A DNA stretch of 64,000 nucleotides, from positions 124,001-188,000 of the forward strand of contig NZ_JAENIQ020000003.1 in NCBI RefSeq assembly GCF_016595275.2. Reading direction: 5' to 3'. The first letter of the stretch is position 1, and every line of letters begins with the position of its first letter. The position numbers and the translations under genes are program-made. The notes under the pieces were generated by a model. That model was not told the origin of the DNA. It was given only the letters and a program-made list of their open reading frames with translations, and ran no database searches. The stretch is from Corynebacterium pygosceleis. GTDB taxonomy: Bacteria; Actinomycetota; Actinomycetes; Mycobacteriales; Mycobacteriaceae. Below, piece by piece: positions 37,680 to 45,692 of the stretch.

Positions 37680-37709
37680 CCCCAATATACCCCGGGGGGT
37701 ATATTGGGG
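37680..37709 (-). promoter_or_regulatory. 30-bp perfect palindrome, operator of CsoR/CstR-like gene
   Basis: Arms CCCCAATATACCCC and GGGGTATATTGGGG flank a GG centre with no mismatch. The inner ATACCCC/GGGGTAT matches the G-tract operators bound by CsoR/CstR proteins. It ends 33 bp upstream of the regulator's GTG and overlaps an AT-rich -10-like TATATT on both strands. Confidence 0.85.
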
Positions 37710-37772
37710 CAAGGGGAATGGAGGTGGAGGACTCCCGTGTGCCGCGCCGGGACGGACACGGTGCGGAGACAC

Positions 37773-37816
37773 CGACGACCCCCGTGGTCCGTGAACCGGA
37801 ACCACGGGGGTCGTCG
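37773..37816 (-). terminator. Hairpin after nucH
   Basis: Exact 16-bp arms CGACGACCCCCGTGGT and ACCACGGGGGTCGTCG enclose a 12-nt loop, 20 bases beyond the nucH stop on its strand. Confidence 0.7.
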
Positions 37817-37835
37817 CACCACTCGTGGAGTGGTG

Positions 37836-40523
37836 TCAGTGCCTCAGGAACCCCTGTACCGCAGGATGCTGGGCGAGCCAGGCTATGAGCGCACCGAGCC
37901 CCACCGCCGTGAGCACTCCGGTCAGGATCGACCAGAGTGACGTTCCCCGGGAGGAACCCACCGGTCCGTGGTCACCCGGGTCGGGGGTTTCCGGGGGTGT
38001 CCCACCGTCACCGGGGTCCGGGGCCCCCAGGGTGAGTCCGACCTTGATCGGGTCGTGGTCCGAGGCGCGGAACGGGTCGGGGGCGAAGAAATCGACCGCG
38101 TTGGTGTTCCGTCTCGAGTACTCGAAGGCGGTGGACTCGTCGGAGTTGATGTCCCACACATCGGCTCCCGTGGTCACCTCCACACCCCGCCGGTTGGCCA
38201 GGACGTGGTCGAGGGAACCGAGACGACCCCCGTACTGGTAACTCGTCCCCGCGTCGAAGTGCCGGCCGATGTTGGTGAACCCGGCGTCCTCGATGACCCG
38301 CACCGCGTCCTCACGGGAGTAGGAGTTGAGGTCGCCGATGATGAACTGCGGGAGATCCGTCCAGTCCTCCTGGCCGGCGAGCCAGGACAACAGGGCGAGG
38401 GACTGGGCGGTACGGAGCCTGGCGTTGTTGCCCTGCCCGTCACCGGTGTCCGCGTCACCGCGCGCGACAGATCCCTTGGACTTGAAGTGGTTGACCACCG
38501 CCACGACGTGCGTGCCACCGTCCACCGGCGCGAACTCCTGGGCGAGCGGCTCCCGGGCGATGCCCGTGAAGGCGTCGTCCGTGAGGATCCGGGACTCACC
38601 GACCGGGCGGACGCGCGCCGGATCGTAGATGAACGCGGTACGGATCACGTCACCCGCGTCGGTCCCGCCCGGAACCTCGGCGGGGGAGGGGACAGCGGCC
38701 CAGTTTCCACCGGCCGCGTTGAGGGCGTCGACCAGGTGATTGAGCGTGGCGTCACGGTCGTGCCCGAAACGGGAACTGTCCTCGATCTCCTCCAGCCCGA
38801 GAATGTCGGTGTCCAGGGTGTTGATCGCGGAGACGATCTTCGCCCGCTGATCGGCCAGCGCCTCCGGTGTGTACGCGCCACGGACCGTGCACCGGTCACC
38901 GGTCACCGGGGTACCGGAGCGGTCCGTCACAGGGGTGCACCCCGGTTCGTCCCGGCCGAGATCGGTGAAGAAGTTGAGGACGTTGAAACTGGCGAGACTC
39001 GTGTCTCCGCCCACCTCGTCCGGGCCGCCGCGTTCGGCGTCCCGGCCGGAGGTCCACGAGACCGGCAGTTCAGCAGCCGGGGTCGTGCCGTCCACCGGAG
39101 TCGTCGGCTGGAGGGTCCATGAACCGAACGAGTAGCCCAGGACCATCGGGCGGGTGACGGTCACGTGATCGCCGGTGCGCAGGGAACGGATCTCCCCGTC
39201 GGTCTTCAGGTACGGCAGCGGAACGTCGCGGGCCTCACTGTTGCGGAGGAAATCACGGGAACTGCCGTCGTCGATGGTGAGCAGACGGCGACCGTTGTCC
39301 CGTTCGTACGCGACAGCGGCCGCGCCGGGTTCGACGACGTCGGTCGCCTGGTACAGCGGGGTGTCGCCCGCGACCACCCCGAAACTGCCGTACCTGTTGA
39401 GGTTGTAGTTCTCCGTCACCGTGTGGACGCCCGTCGGCTGGAAGAGCATGCCCTCGTGGGCCTCCCGTAGTGCCGGATCCTCGGGGATCGTGTCGGTGAT
39501 CGGTGTGACCGGCTCCGCGCAGTCGGGTGTCGTCGCCGCCTCAACCGGAGTGAACCGCCCCGCGATCTGGGTCTGCCCGTGGAACTCCGACACTTTTCCG
39601 GTGACACTCACGCAGGATCCGATGAGGTCCGGGGAGGGCTCGGAACCCCGCCCGGTGTAGATGAAGACACCCGTGGACGGCGCATCCGTGCCGTGGAGCC
39701 GGCCGGTACCGCCGGTCTGCAGTGCGAAGCCGCCGAGTCCGCCGTCCGGCCAGGTGGCGGTGACGATTCCCGTCGTGCGTACCTCCTCATCGACGAGCGG
39801 GGAGACGTCACCGGTTCCCTGGACCTCCGCGATCGACACCTCGAGGGGGCCCACCGGGGCGGGTGACGGGGTGGGGTCGGGTTCCGGGATCGCACCGCCG
39901 ACGGCCGGACCACCGGAGTATCTCGGTGACGGTGCGGCGGTGGTGAAATCGGAGGCGTTGTCGTCGGTGTCCGCCCCGTTGTCCCCGCGGATCGCGGCGA
40001 GGGTGTTGTCCAGGGGCTGCACCGGAGTGCCCTCGGCCACCGCTGCTCCGCCGTAACCGACGATGTCGACGGCGGAAGCGTCGGCCGCATCGGCGTTGAA
40101 GGGTGTCGCGTCTGCGGCCAGAACCACCGTACCGGCGCGGCCACTCAGTGTGAGCTCGGGGGCGTCGATGTCCGCCGTGAACTCGACGGAGCCGCCGTTG
40201 CCCCGTGCACCGCGGACGAGCAGATGGGAACGTGGGGCCACCGTGCCCGCCAGTTCCCGGATCTGTCCCGGGTTCGCCGAGGTGTTCTTCGCCGAGAGGT
40301 ACTGGAGGGTCCACCCGTCGACGCTGACGGGGGAATCTGTCGGGTTGTACAGTTCGATGAAGTCGGAGGTGAGCTCCGCGCCCTTGTTCCCGCCGCCGCC
40401 GTAGACCTGGCTGATGACGATGTTGTCACCGCCGGGGGCGGCTGTGGCGGGGGCCGTGCCGGAGATGATGACCGAACCTGCGGTGGCCAGCGCGAGAACG
40501 GTGAGAGAGTGTCGTCGTGTCAT
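37836..40523 (-). CDS. nucH: Extracellular nuclease, ExeM/NucH family
   Basis: An 895-residue exported nuclease. A signal peptide (residues 1-29, ending ATAAP) is followed by a lamin-tail domain (about 35-150: NIVISQVYGGGGNKGAELTS and FIELYNP). OB-fold and linker segments lead to the EEP endonuclease/phosphatase domain (about 500-810), with SFNVLNFF, LGLEEIED, VVNHFKSKG, IIGDLNSYSRED and SDHDPIKV. A Pro-rich spacer and a C-terminal hydrophobic segment (LTGVLTAVGLGALIAWLAQ) may hold it in the envelope. ATG 40521-40523 has GAAGGA 7 nt upstream. In C. glutamicum NucH is phosphate-starvation induced. It lies 24 nt after ushA in the same operon. Confidence 0.9.
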   Translation of the reverse strand: MTRRHSLTVLALATAGSVIISGTAPATAAPGGDNIVISQVYGGGGNKGAELTSDFIELYNPTDSPVSVDGWTLQYLSAKNTSANPGQIRELAGTVAPRSHLLVRGARGNGGSVEFTADIDAPELTLSGRAGTVVLAADATPFNADAADASAVDIVGYGGAAVAEGTPVQPLDNTLAAIRGDNGADTDDNASDFTTAAPSPRYSGGPAVGGAIPEPDPTPSPAPVGPLEVSIAEVQGTGDVSPLVDEEVRTTGIVTATWPDGGLGGFALQTGGTGRLHGTDAPSTGVFIYTGRGSEPSPDLIGSCVSVTGKVSEFHGQTQIAGRFTPVEAATTPDCAEPVTPITDTIPEDPALREAHEGMLFQPTGVHTVTENYNLNRYGSFGVVAGDTPLYQATDVVEPGAAAVAYERDNGRRLLTIDDGSSRDFLRNSEARDVPLPYLKTDGEIRSLRTGDHVTVTRPMVLGYSFGSWTLQPTTPVDGTTPAAELPVSWTSGRDAERGGPDEVGGDTSLASFNVLNFFTDLGRDEPGCTPVTDRSGTPVTGDRCTVRGAYTPEALADQRAKIVSAINTLDTDILGLEEIEDSSRFGHDRDATLNHLVDALNAAGGNWAAVPSPAEVPGGTDAGDVIRTAFIYDPARVRPVGESRILTDDAFTGIAREPLAQEFAPVDGGTHVVAVVNHFKSKGSVARGDADTGDGQGNNARLRTAQSLALLSWLAGQEDWTDLPQFIIGDLNSYSREDAVRVIEDAGFTNIGRHFDAGTSYQYGGRLGSLDHVLANRRGVEVTTGADVWDINSDESTAFEYSRRNTNAVDFFAPDPFRASDHDPIKVGLTLGAPDPGDGGTPPETPDPGDHGPVGSSRGTSLWSILTGVLTAVGLGALIAWLAQHPAVQGFLRH

Positions 40524-40547
40524 GCCTTCGTCCTTCTCCACCGGGGC

Positions 40548-42608
40548 CTACCGTGCGTGCAGCCAGGTCAGCAGCAGGGCGATCAGTGCCGCGAGTCCAC
40601 CACCGATGATGTACCCGAAGTTTCCGAGCGGGCCGGACAGTTCATCGATGTCGGAGCTGAGGGCGGCGCCGCTTCCGGTTGCGGGGGGCTGCGGCGTCGC
40701 CCCGTCGGTGACCGTGAGCGGGAGTTCCGCGACGGTACCGGTGTCGGTCTCGATGTGGAGGGTCAGTTCCCCTGCACCACCCGGAACGGTGAGAGTGGCG
40801 GAAGCGCGGCCGGTCTCGTCACCGGCCGGGACGATGGTGTTGTCGACCGGGACGGTCACCTTCTCGTCGCCGAGGGTGACGGTGACGTTCTCCGGGACCG
40901 GTTCCCCGCCGGTGTAGGAGAGTGAGGACAGGTTGACCGTGATCCCGGACCCGGCAGCCACGGAGCCGTCGGCGGCGGTTCCGTCGACGTGGACCCCGAC
41001 GGAGGTCTGCTGCTCACGCGGTGCGACCTCCGGATTGGCGGCGAGGTAGCTGATGAACAGATCGACGTCCATCAGGCCGGTGTCGGTGAAGGTGTTCGAC
41101 CCGGTCTGGGTGCCGAAGGCGGTGAAGCTGTCGCCCTCGTTGAGCAGGAACCGGTTGCCGGCGACGCGGTAGGTGGCCGCGGGATCGATCGGGGCGCCGT
41201 CGACCAGGACCCGGGTGATCCGGGAGCCCTGTTCACCGGTCGGGTCGTAGATGTAGGTGACGTTGGATGAGAGTCCGAGGGCGAGTCTGGGACGGGACTG
41301 GCCCGGCTTCCACTGCTGCTCGAGCAGCTCGATGAACTGTGCCCCGGTCATGTCGACCGTGCCGATCGGGTTGCCGAAGGGCTGGACCTGGTACGCGTCG
41401 GCGAAGGTCACCTCGCCGGCGGCGAGGTCCGCCCGGACACCGCCGGCGTTCATCACGCCGATGTCTGCGTTCAACGCGGTCTTCGTGTTGATGGATTCGA
41501 GCGCCACGTCGGCGAGAAGGCTGTTCAGTGAGGACTCCACACCCCGGTTACCACCGGTGTCACCCTCCGCGGAATCCCGACCGCGCAGGAAGGCTCCCGG
41601 GACCGTCGCGACGACCCGCTGGCCTTCCTCGGCGGCCGCTTCCTCGGCTGCGGTGACGATCGCCTGCACCTCGGTGTCGGGGGTTTCGCCGCACTCCGCC
41701 CAGATGTCGTCGGCGGTGTGGTTCGCGGCGGTGACGGAGCGGATCTCCCGGGTGGCGGGATCGATCACGATGTCGATGTCGGAGAGCAGACGACCGTATT
41801 CGCCGGGCTGGACGACGACGAGGGGCTGACGGCCGTCGCGTGCGGGCCCGGTCTCGAGGGTCTCCCGGTGGGTGTGACCACCGACGACGGCGTCGAACAC
41901 GTCGCTGAATCCGGAGTTCACGTGGACCCCCTCGTGGACGAGACCGATGATGACGTCGGCGTCACCTGCGGCGGCGATGCGCTCGGCCTCGGCGTTCATC
42001 GCGGCGACGGGTTCACTGAACCGCAGGCCGACGACACCGTCCGGGTTGACGATGGAGGGGGTCTCGGCCGTGACTCCGCCGACGTAGGCGATCCGGATCC
42101 CGGATTCGGTGGTGACGGTGTGGCTCGGGGCCGGGGCCGGGTCGGCCCCGCTGATGTTGGCCGCGATGTAGGGGAAGTGGGCCTGTCCCGTGCCGTCGAA
42201 GGAGACCCGGGCACTGACATCCCCGAAACCGTTGTCGAACTCGTGGTTTCCGAGTGCGGAGACGTCCAGTCCCATGGCGTTGAACACGTCCAGGGTGGGC
42301 TTGTCCCGGAGAATGGAGGAGACGAAGGGGGAACCGCTGATGAGATCACCGGCGGCGACGAAGTTCGTGTCCGGGTTGCGGTCCCGTTCGGCGTCGATGA
42401 AGCAGGCCAGTGCGGCGGCGCCGGGATCAACCACGGAGCCGTCCCGGCCGTGTACGGCGGAGATGTGTCCGTGGAAGTCGCTGGTGGCCAGGATGTTGAG
42501 GGTGACCGGTGTCGCCTCCTCCGCACCTGCGACCGGTGCGGCCAGACCGCTGAGGGTCAGCGTGCCGACGGTGAGTGCGGAGAGGAGGGCGTGGCGGTGG
42601 ATGTTCAT
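40548..42608 (-). CDS. ushA: UshA-like 5'-nucleotidase/UDP-sugar hydrolase, membrane-anchored
   Basis: A 686-residue exported metallophosphoesterase. After a signal peptide (LSALTVGTLTLSGLAAPVAG) the metallophosphatase domain shows ILATSDFHGHI, AAGDLISGSPF, ALGNHEFDNGFG and VVGGHTHRE. The 5'-nucleotidase C-terminal substrate domain (about 340-510) includes GVMNAGGVRADL and the FGNPIGT motif. An Ig-like region and a C-terminal helix (YIIGGGLAALIALLLTWLHAR) end the protein. It removes phosphate from nucleotides or UDP-sugars outside the cell; together with NucH this makes a DNA-to-nucleoside and phosphate pathway. GGAG about 10 nt before ATG. Confidence 0.92.
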   Translation of the reverse strand: MNIHRHALLSALTVGTLTLSGLAAPVAGAEEATPVTLNILATSDFHGHISAVHGRDGSVVDPGAAALACFIDAERDRNPDTNFVAAGDLISGSPFVSSILRDKPTLDVFNAMGLDVSALGNHEFDNGFGDVSARVSFDGTGQAHFPYIAANISGADPAPAPSHTVTTESGIRIAYVGGVTAETPSIVNPDGVVGLRFSEPVAAMNAEAERIAAAGDADVIIGLVHEGVHVNSGFSDVFDAVVGGHTHRETLETGPARDGRQPLVVVQPGEYGRLLSDIDIVIDPATREIRSVTAANHTADDIWAECGETPDTEVQAIVTAAEEAAAEEGQRVVATVPGAFLRGRDSAEGDTGGNRGVESSLNSLLADVALESINTKTALNADIGVMNAGGVRADLAAGEVTFADAYQVQPFGNPIGTVDMTGAQFIELLEQQWKPGQSRPRLALGLSSNVTYIYDPTGEQGSRITRVLVDGAPIDPAATYRVAGNRFLLNEGDSFTAFGTQTGSNTFTDTGLMDVDLFISYLAANPEVAPREQQTSVGVHVDGTAADGSVAAGSGITVNLSSLSYTGGEPVPENVTVTLGDEKVTVPVDNTIVPAGDETGRASATLTVPGGAGELTLHIETDTGTVAELPLTVTDGATPQPPATGSGAALSSDIDELSGPLGNFGYIIGGGLAALIALLLTWLHAR

Positions 42609-42801
42609 TGCGGGCGGCTCCGGAGGGCTGGAAGTGCGGATTACTGTCCCCAGCAGTTAATCAACGAAAAACGCCCTGAACGGAGAAATGTCGGAGGTGA
42701 CGTCCCGCTCCCCTGGGAATTTCACCGCCGCTTGCCGTGAATTCATCGAATCGTCACCCGTTCCACACCCTCATCAGCCCCCGGAACGGGGTGAAACGGG
42801 G

Positions 42802-43227
42802 TTATCCGGCGTCGGGGGCGTCCGGGTTGTCCGCCCCGGTGATCTCCGCTGCGGCCGCCTCGCGGGCCGCGGCAGCCTCACGCTCCTCTGCGAGAGAGGT
42901 CCGGGCCCTGCTCAGCCACTCCGGTTGATCGGCGAGGAGTGCCTTGATTTCCGCGGTCGTCAGCGGCCGGTCCATGTCGTTGCGTTTGAGTGCCGCAACG
43001 GTGATCCCCAGTTTCCGGGCGACCTCGGGTCGGGGGTGCGGGCCCGAGGCACGGAGATCGGTCAACCACTGCGGCGGATTGTGCTGAAGTTCGGTGAACT
43101 CGGCATGGGTGAGTGCGTTGTTCTGGAACTCCTCCGGTGCGGCGGGGAGGTAGATCCCGAGTTTCTTCGCTGCGGTGAGCGGCTTCATGGCGGTGCTCGA
43201 CGGCTGGCGTGCTTCAGACTCTGTCAT
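42802..43227 (-). CDS. DUF5997-family protein
   Basis: A 141-residue cytosolic protein. KKLGIYLPAAPEEFQNNALTHAEF, a WLTDLRASGPHPRPEVARKLG segment, and PLTTAEIKALLADQPEWL resemble the DUF5997 family of actinobacteria; the helical segments suggest a DNA- or nucleotide-binding all-alpha fold. The tail is a charged Ala/Glu-rich helix. It is divergent from an orphan LysR-type substrate-binding protein, 23 nt away; the two have opposite -10-like boxes that overlap, so they are probably co-regulated. Function unknown. Confidence 0.8.
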   Translation of the reverse strand: MTESEARQPSSTAMKPLTAAKKLGIYLPAAPEEFQNNALTHAEFTELQHNPPQWLTDLRASGPHPRPEVARKLGITVAALKRNDMDRPLTTAEIKALLADQPEWLSRARTSLAEEREAAAAREAAAAEITGADNPDAPDAG

Positions 43228-43233
43228 CCGTTC

Positions 43234-43243
43234 ACGGTAACAT
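43234..43243. promoter_or_regulatory. Overlapping divergent -10 boxes
   Basis: TAACAT (43238-43243, plus) ends 7 nt before the ATG at 43251. TACCGT (complement of 43234-43239, minus) ends 6 nt before the ATG of the divergent gene. Both genes lack ribosome sites, so both would be leaderless, and the two -10 boxes compete for the same DNA. Confidence 0.45.
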
Positions 43244-43250
43244 TCCCGGC

Positions 43251-43976
43251 ATGATTCCCCGTAGTGTCGGCTCCGTCCTGTCCATCGCCTTCGTCACCGG
43301 AACGGCGCCGGGGAAGTGGTTCGAACGCTTCGCGGAACGGACCGGTCACCGCGAGCCCGTGACCCGGGAAAGCGGTGATCCCGTGTCCCTGCTCATCAAC
43401 GGGGAAGCGGACCTGGCGCTGGTCCGGCTCCCGGACGCCCGGATCGACGAGACGTTCCACCTCGTGCGTCTGTATGAGGAACAGCCCGGTATCGCGGTCC
43501 CCAAGGACAGTGAACTCACCCTCGTCGACACACTGGGTGATGAGGACATCGCCGACCAGAAGGTGTTCTACGGTCCGGGGACGGGTGGGGTGGTCGACGT
43601 GGCTGAGGTGGAACAGGCGGTGGACATCGTCGCAACCGGCGTCGGCGTGGTGATCGCACCCCGGCCGTTGCTGCGACGTCTGGGCTCGCGGCGGACCGAG
43701 AACCGGGGGTACCGGAACGGGACCCCGACGAAGATCGCGCTGGTGTGGCGGGTCGCCGACGACTGCGACATGATCCAGGACTTCGTCGGTATCGCGAGGG
43801 GACGAACGGGTGCCAGCTCGAGAACGGTGCAACCGAAGCGGAGCGCGTCCGAGAAGGCGGCCGCGAAGAAGGCCCGGCGGGCGGCCGCCGGCGGCGAGGT
43901 ACGGAGGAGGTCGGCGGGCCAGAAACGGGCGGGACGTGGTGGTGCCGGATCGGCACGCCGTCGGGGCAGGAAGTGA
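43251..43976 (+). CDS. Orphan LysR-type substrate-binding domain with basic tail
   Basis: A 241-residue protein. Residues 1-195 follow the periplasmic-binding-like effector domain of LysR regulators (LSIAFVTGTAPGKWFERFAE, then DPVSLLINGEADLALVRLP, then LYEEQPGIAVPKDSEL and VATGVGVVIAPRPLLRRLGS). No N-terminal DNA-binding helix-turn-helix exists in or upstream of this frame. The last 50 residues are almost entirely Lys, Arg, Ala and Gly (KRSASEKAAAKKARRAAAGG and on), an apparently disordered nucleic-acid-binding tail. Its start is set by a -10 box 7 nt upstream. It is divergent from DUF5997. Confidence 0.8.
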   Translation: MIPRSVGSVLSIAFVTGTAPGKWFERFAERTGHREPVTRESGDPVSLLINGEADLALVRLPDARIDETFHLVRLYEEQPGIAVPKDSELTLVDTLGDEDIADQKVFYGPGTGGVVDVAEVEQAVDIVATGVGVVIAPRPLLRRLGSRRTENRGYRNGTPTKIALVWRVADDCDMIQDFVGIARGRTGASSRTVQPKRSASEKAAAKKARRAAAGGEVRRRSAGQKRAGRGGAGSARRRGRK

Positions 43977-44137
43977 ACGGCGTTCCGGCTCGATGTTCGT
44001 GAAAGGTGTGATCACAAGCGTGTGACGGGAAGGTGACGGGTCCGCATCAGGATGTATCAGGATTGGCGCCGAAACCTGTGCGGTGTCATAGTATGTAATT
44101 GGCACTGACCATCTACATACTTAGGATCTGATTCTAA

Positions 44138-44881
44138 ATGACCAAGAAAACCCGTACCCGTATCCTCGCCGGTGTTGCAGCACTGGGCATCTCTTTCAGC
44201 GCAGTGGCCTGCTCGCAGGAAGCCAAGGATGACCTGGACGCAGCCGCCGACAAGGTCTCGGATGCTGCGGCTGACGCCGGAGACGCGGTCAAGGAAGGTG
44301 CGGAAGACGCCAAGGACGCCGTGAAGGACGGTGCCGAGGACGCCAAGGACGCCGCCAAGGATGGCGCCGACAAGGCCAAGGACGCCGCCAAGGACGGTGC
44401 CGACAAGGCCAAGGACGCCGCCAAGGACGGCGCCGACAAGGCTGAGGAGGCCGCCGAGGATGCCAAGGAAGGTGCCAAGGACGCGGTGGATGGTGCAGGC
44501 AACAAGACCGACGTCACCGACGCCGCAGGTAACAATGTCGCTGTTCCGACCCCGATCGTCGAGATGTACGAGTCCATGGGCGGCACCGCCGGCCACCTCG
44601 GTCAGCTGACCGACCTGCAGGAGAAGGACGGCCGCTACCTCGCCGCCTTCAACGAGGGCTACTACATCGCCTACTCCGAGGCGACCGGTGCGCAGCGTCT
44701 GAACGGCAAGATCGCCGAGACCTGGATGTCCGAGGGTGGACTCGGTTCCGAGCTGGGTATGCCCACCGCATACGAGGTTGAACGCCAGGACGGCAACGGC
44801 TGGACCCAGAACTTCGAGCACGGGGACATCATCTGGTCCCAGACCGACGGAACCTGGGGCCCGACGATCGAGAAGAACTAG
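44138..44881 (+). CDS. Lipoprotein with 11-residue helical repeats and LGFP motifs
   Basis: A 247-residue exported lipoprotein. The signal peptide ends SAVAC (lipidated Cys25). Residues about 26-49 are Ala/Asp/Lys-rich, then residues 50-115 are six 11-residue repeats of the type AAKDGADKAKD, predicted to form a long amphipathic or LEA-like helix. Residues about 130-247 contain two LGFP-type motifs (YESMGGTAGHLGQLTDLQEK and SEGGLGSELGMPTAYEVER), found in envelope proteins that may bind peptidoglycan or mycolic arabinogalactan. It is likely a cell-wall spacer. A classic terminator follows. Confidence 0.88.
   Translation: MTKKTRTRILAGVAALGISFSAVACSQEAKDDLDAAADKVSDAAADAGDAVKEGAEDAKDAVKDGAEDAKDAAKDGADKAKDAAKDGADKAKDAAKDGADKAEEAAEDAKEGAKDAVDGAGNKTDVTDAAGNNVAVPTPIVEMYESMGGTAGHLGQLTDLQEKDGRYLAAFNEGYYIAYSEATGAQRLNGKIAETWMSEGGLGSELGMPTAYEVERQDGNGWTQNFEHGDIIWSQTDGTWGPTIEKN
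44285..44482 (+). repeat. Six tandem 33-bp repeats inside the lipoprotein gene
   Basis: Codons 50-115 consist of six 33-bp units coding for AAKDGADKAKD-like segments; units 3 and 4 are nearly identical at DNA level (GACGCCGCCAAGGACGGTGC recurs). Such in-frame units can expand or contract by slippage. Confidence 0.85.
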
Positions 44882-44938
44882 TCGGTCACCCCGGTCCGCC
44901 CCGGTCAACCTGATGGGGAAATGAAAGGCCGATGAAAG

Positions 44939-44965
44939 AATCCCCGGAACCTCCGGGGATTTTTT
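44939..44965 (+). terminator. Rho-independent terminator
   Basis: AATCCCCGGA pairs with TCCGGGGATT around the loop ACC and continues into a run of six T. It is the most canonical terminator in the window. Confidence 0.92.
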
Positions 44966-45061
44966 CGTGCACCGGTCCGGTGGAGTCCGGGAACGGCGGG
45001 GAAATGACCCTGGTCACGACGCATGAGTTTTTCTCAGGTTGCCGTGGCCGGTCCCGCACAA

Positions 45062-45067
45062 TATTCT
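45062..45067 (+). promoter_or_regulatory. -10 box TATTCT of a leaderless promoter
   Basis: TATTCT ends 7 nt before the ATG at 45075. No ribosome site is present. Confidence 0.65.
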
Positions 45068-45074
45068 TCGGGAC

Positions 45075-45605
45075 ATGTCTGAACGCGACTTCATCATCCG
45101 ACCGCTGACCGAGGACGACTACGGCCAGGTCCGGTACATCTACGAACGTGGCCTGGACACCGGCCACGCCAGCTATGAACGTCACGCGTTGACCTGGGAG
45201 GAGTTCAACAGCCGGAAGATCATGGACTGCGCTTTCGTGGCGGTCGAACGTTCCGACAACGAGACCGTTCTCGGATGGGTGTCCGCGGCGCCGATCTCAC
45301 AGCGCGAGGTCTTCCACGGTGTGGTCGAGGATTCCATCTACATCGACCCGAAGGCGCAGGGCCGTGGTGTCGCCGGTGCACTGCTGGACACCCTGATCGA
45401 GAAGTGCATCGAACTGGAGAAATGGGCCATCCACTCGTGGATCTTCCCGGAGAACACCGGATCGACGAAACTCCACCAGTCCCGGGGCTTCGAGAAGGCG
45501 GGCACGCTCAGCCACCTCGCGAAGATGCCCTACGGTGAACTCGCGGGACAGTGGCGTGACACCGTCATCTGGGAGAAGCTCCTGCCGAAGCCCGAATCCG
45601 TCTGA
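45075..45605 (+). CDS. GNAT-family N-acetyltransferase, PAT/MddA-like
   Basis: A 176-residue acetyltransferase. The fold begins FIIRPLTEDDYGQVRYIYERG, and TGHASYE plus the KIMDCAFVAVE strand place it near the phosphinothricin/methionine-sulfoximine acetyltransferase group. The acetyl-CoA loop is DPKAQGRGVAGALL, and HSWIFPENTGSTKLHQSRGFEKAG supplies the conserved N and helix. The C-terminal PYGELAGQWRDTVIWEKLL matches this group. The substrate (amino-acid analogue or other small amine) is not defined. It is monocistronic, leaderless and convergent with the MFS gene. Confidence 0.9.
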   Translation: MSERDFIIRPLTEDDYGQVRYIYERGLDTGHASYERHALTWEEFNSRKIMDCAFVAVERSDNETVLGWVSAAPISQREVFHGVVEDSIYIDPKAQGRGVAGALLDTLIEKCIELEKWAIHSWIFPENTGSTKLHQSRGFEKAGTLSHLAKMPYGELAGQWRDTVIWEKLLPKPESV

Positions 45606-45648
45606 GGCGGACCTGGGAAACGCGTTTTCCGTGTGCGGGAACGAAAAA

Positions 45649-45683
45649 GAGAGGCGCCCCACCCGTCAGGTGGAGCGCCTCTC
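45649..45683 (-). terminator. Terminator of MFS operon
   Basis: GAGAGGCGC-C-CCACC pairs with GGTGG-A-GCGCCTCTC (one mismatch). On the minus strand it is followed by CTTTTTCG, giving a T-run for the MFS operon. Confidence 0.75.
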
Positions 45684-45692
45684 TCATGTGTG

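Noticed and set aside
42609..42801. PhoR-type box upstream of ushA
   Set aside because: One GTTCA-like element is visible on the minus strand, but no second direct repeat in phase; phosphate control remains only an analogy with C. glutamicum.
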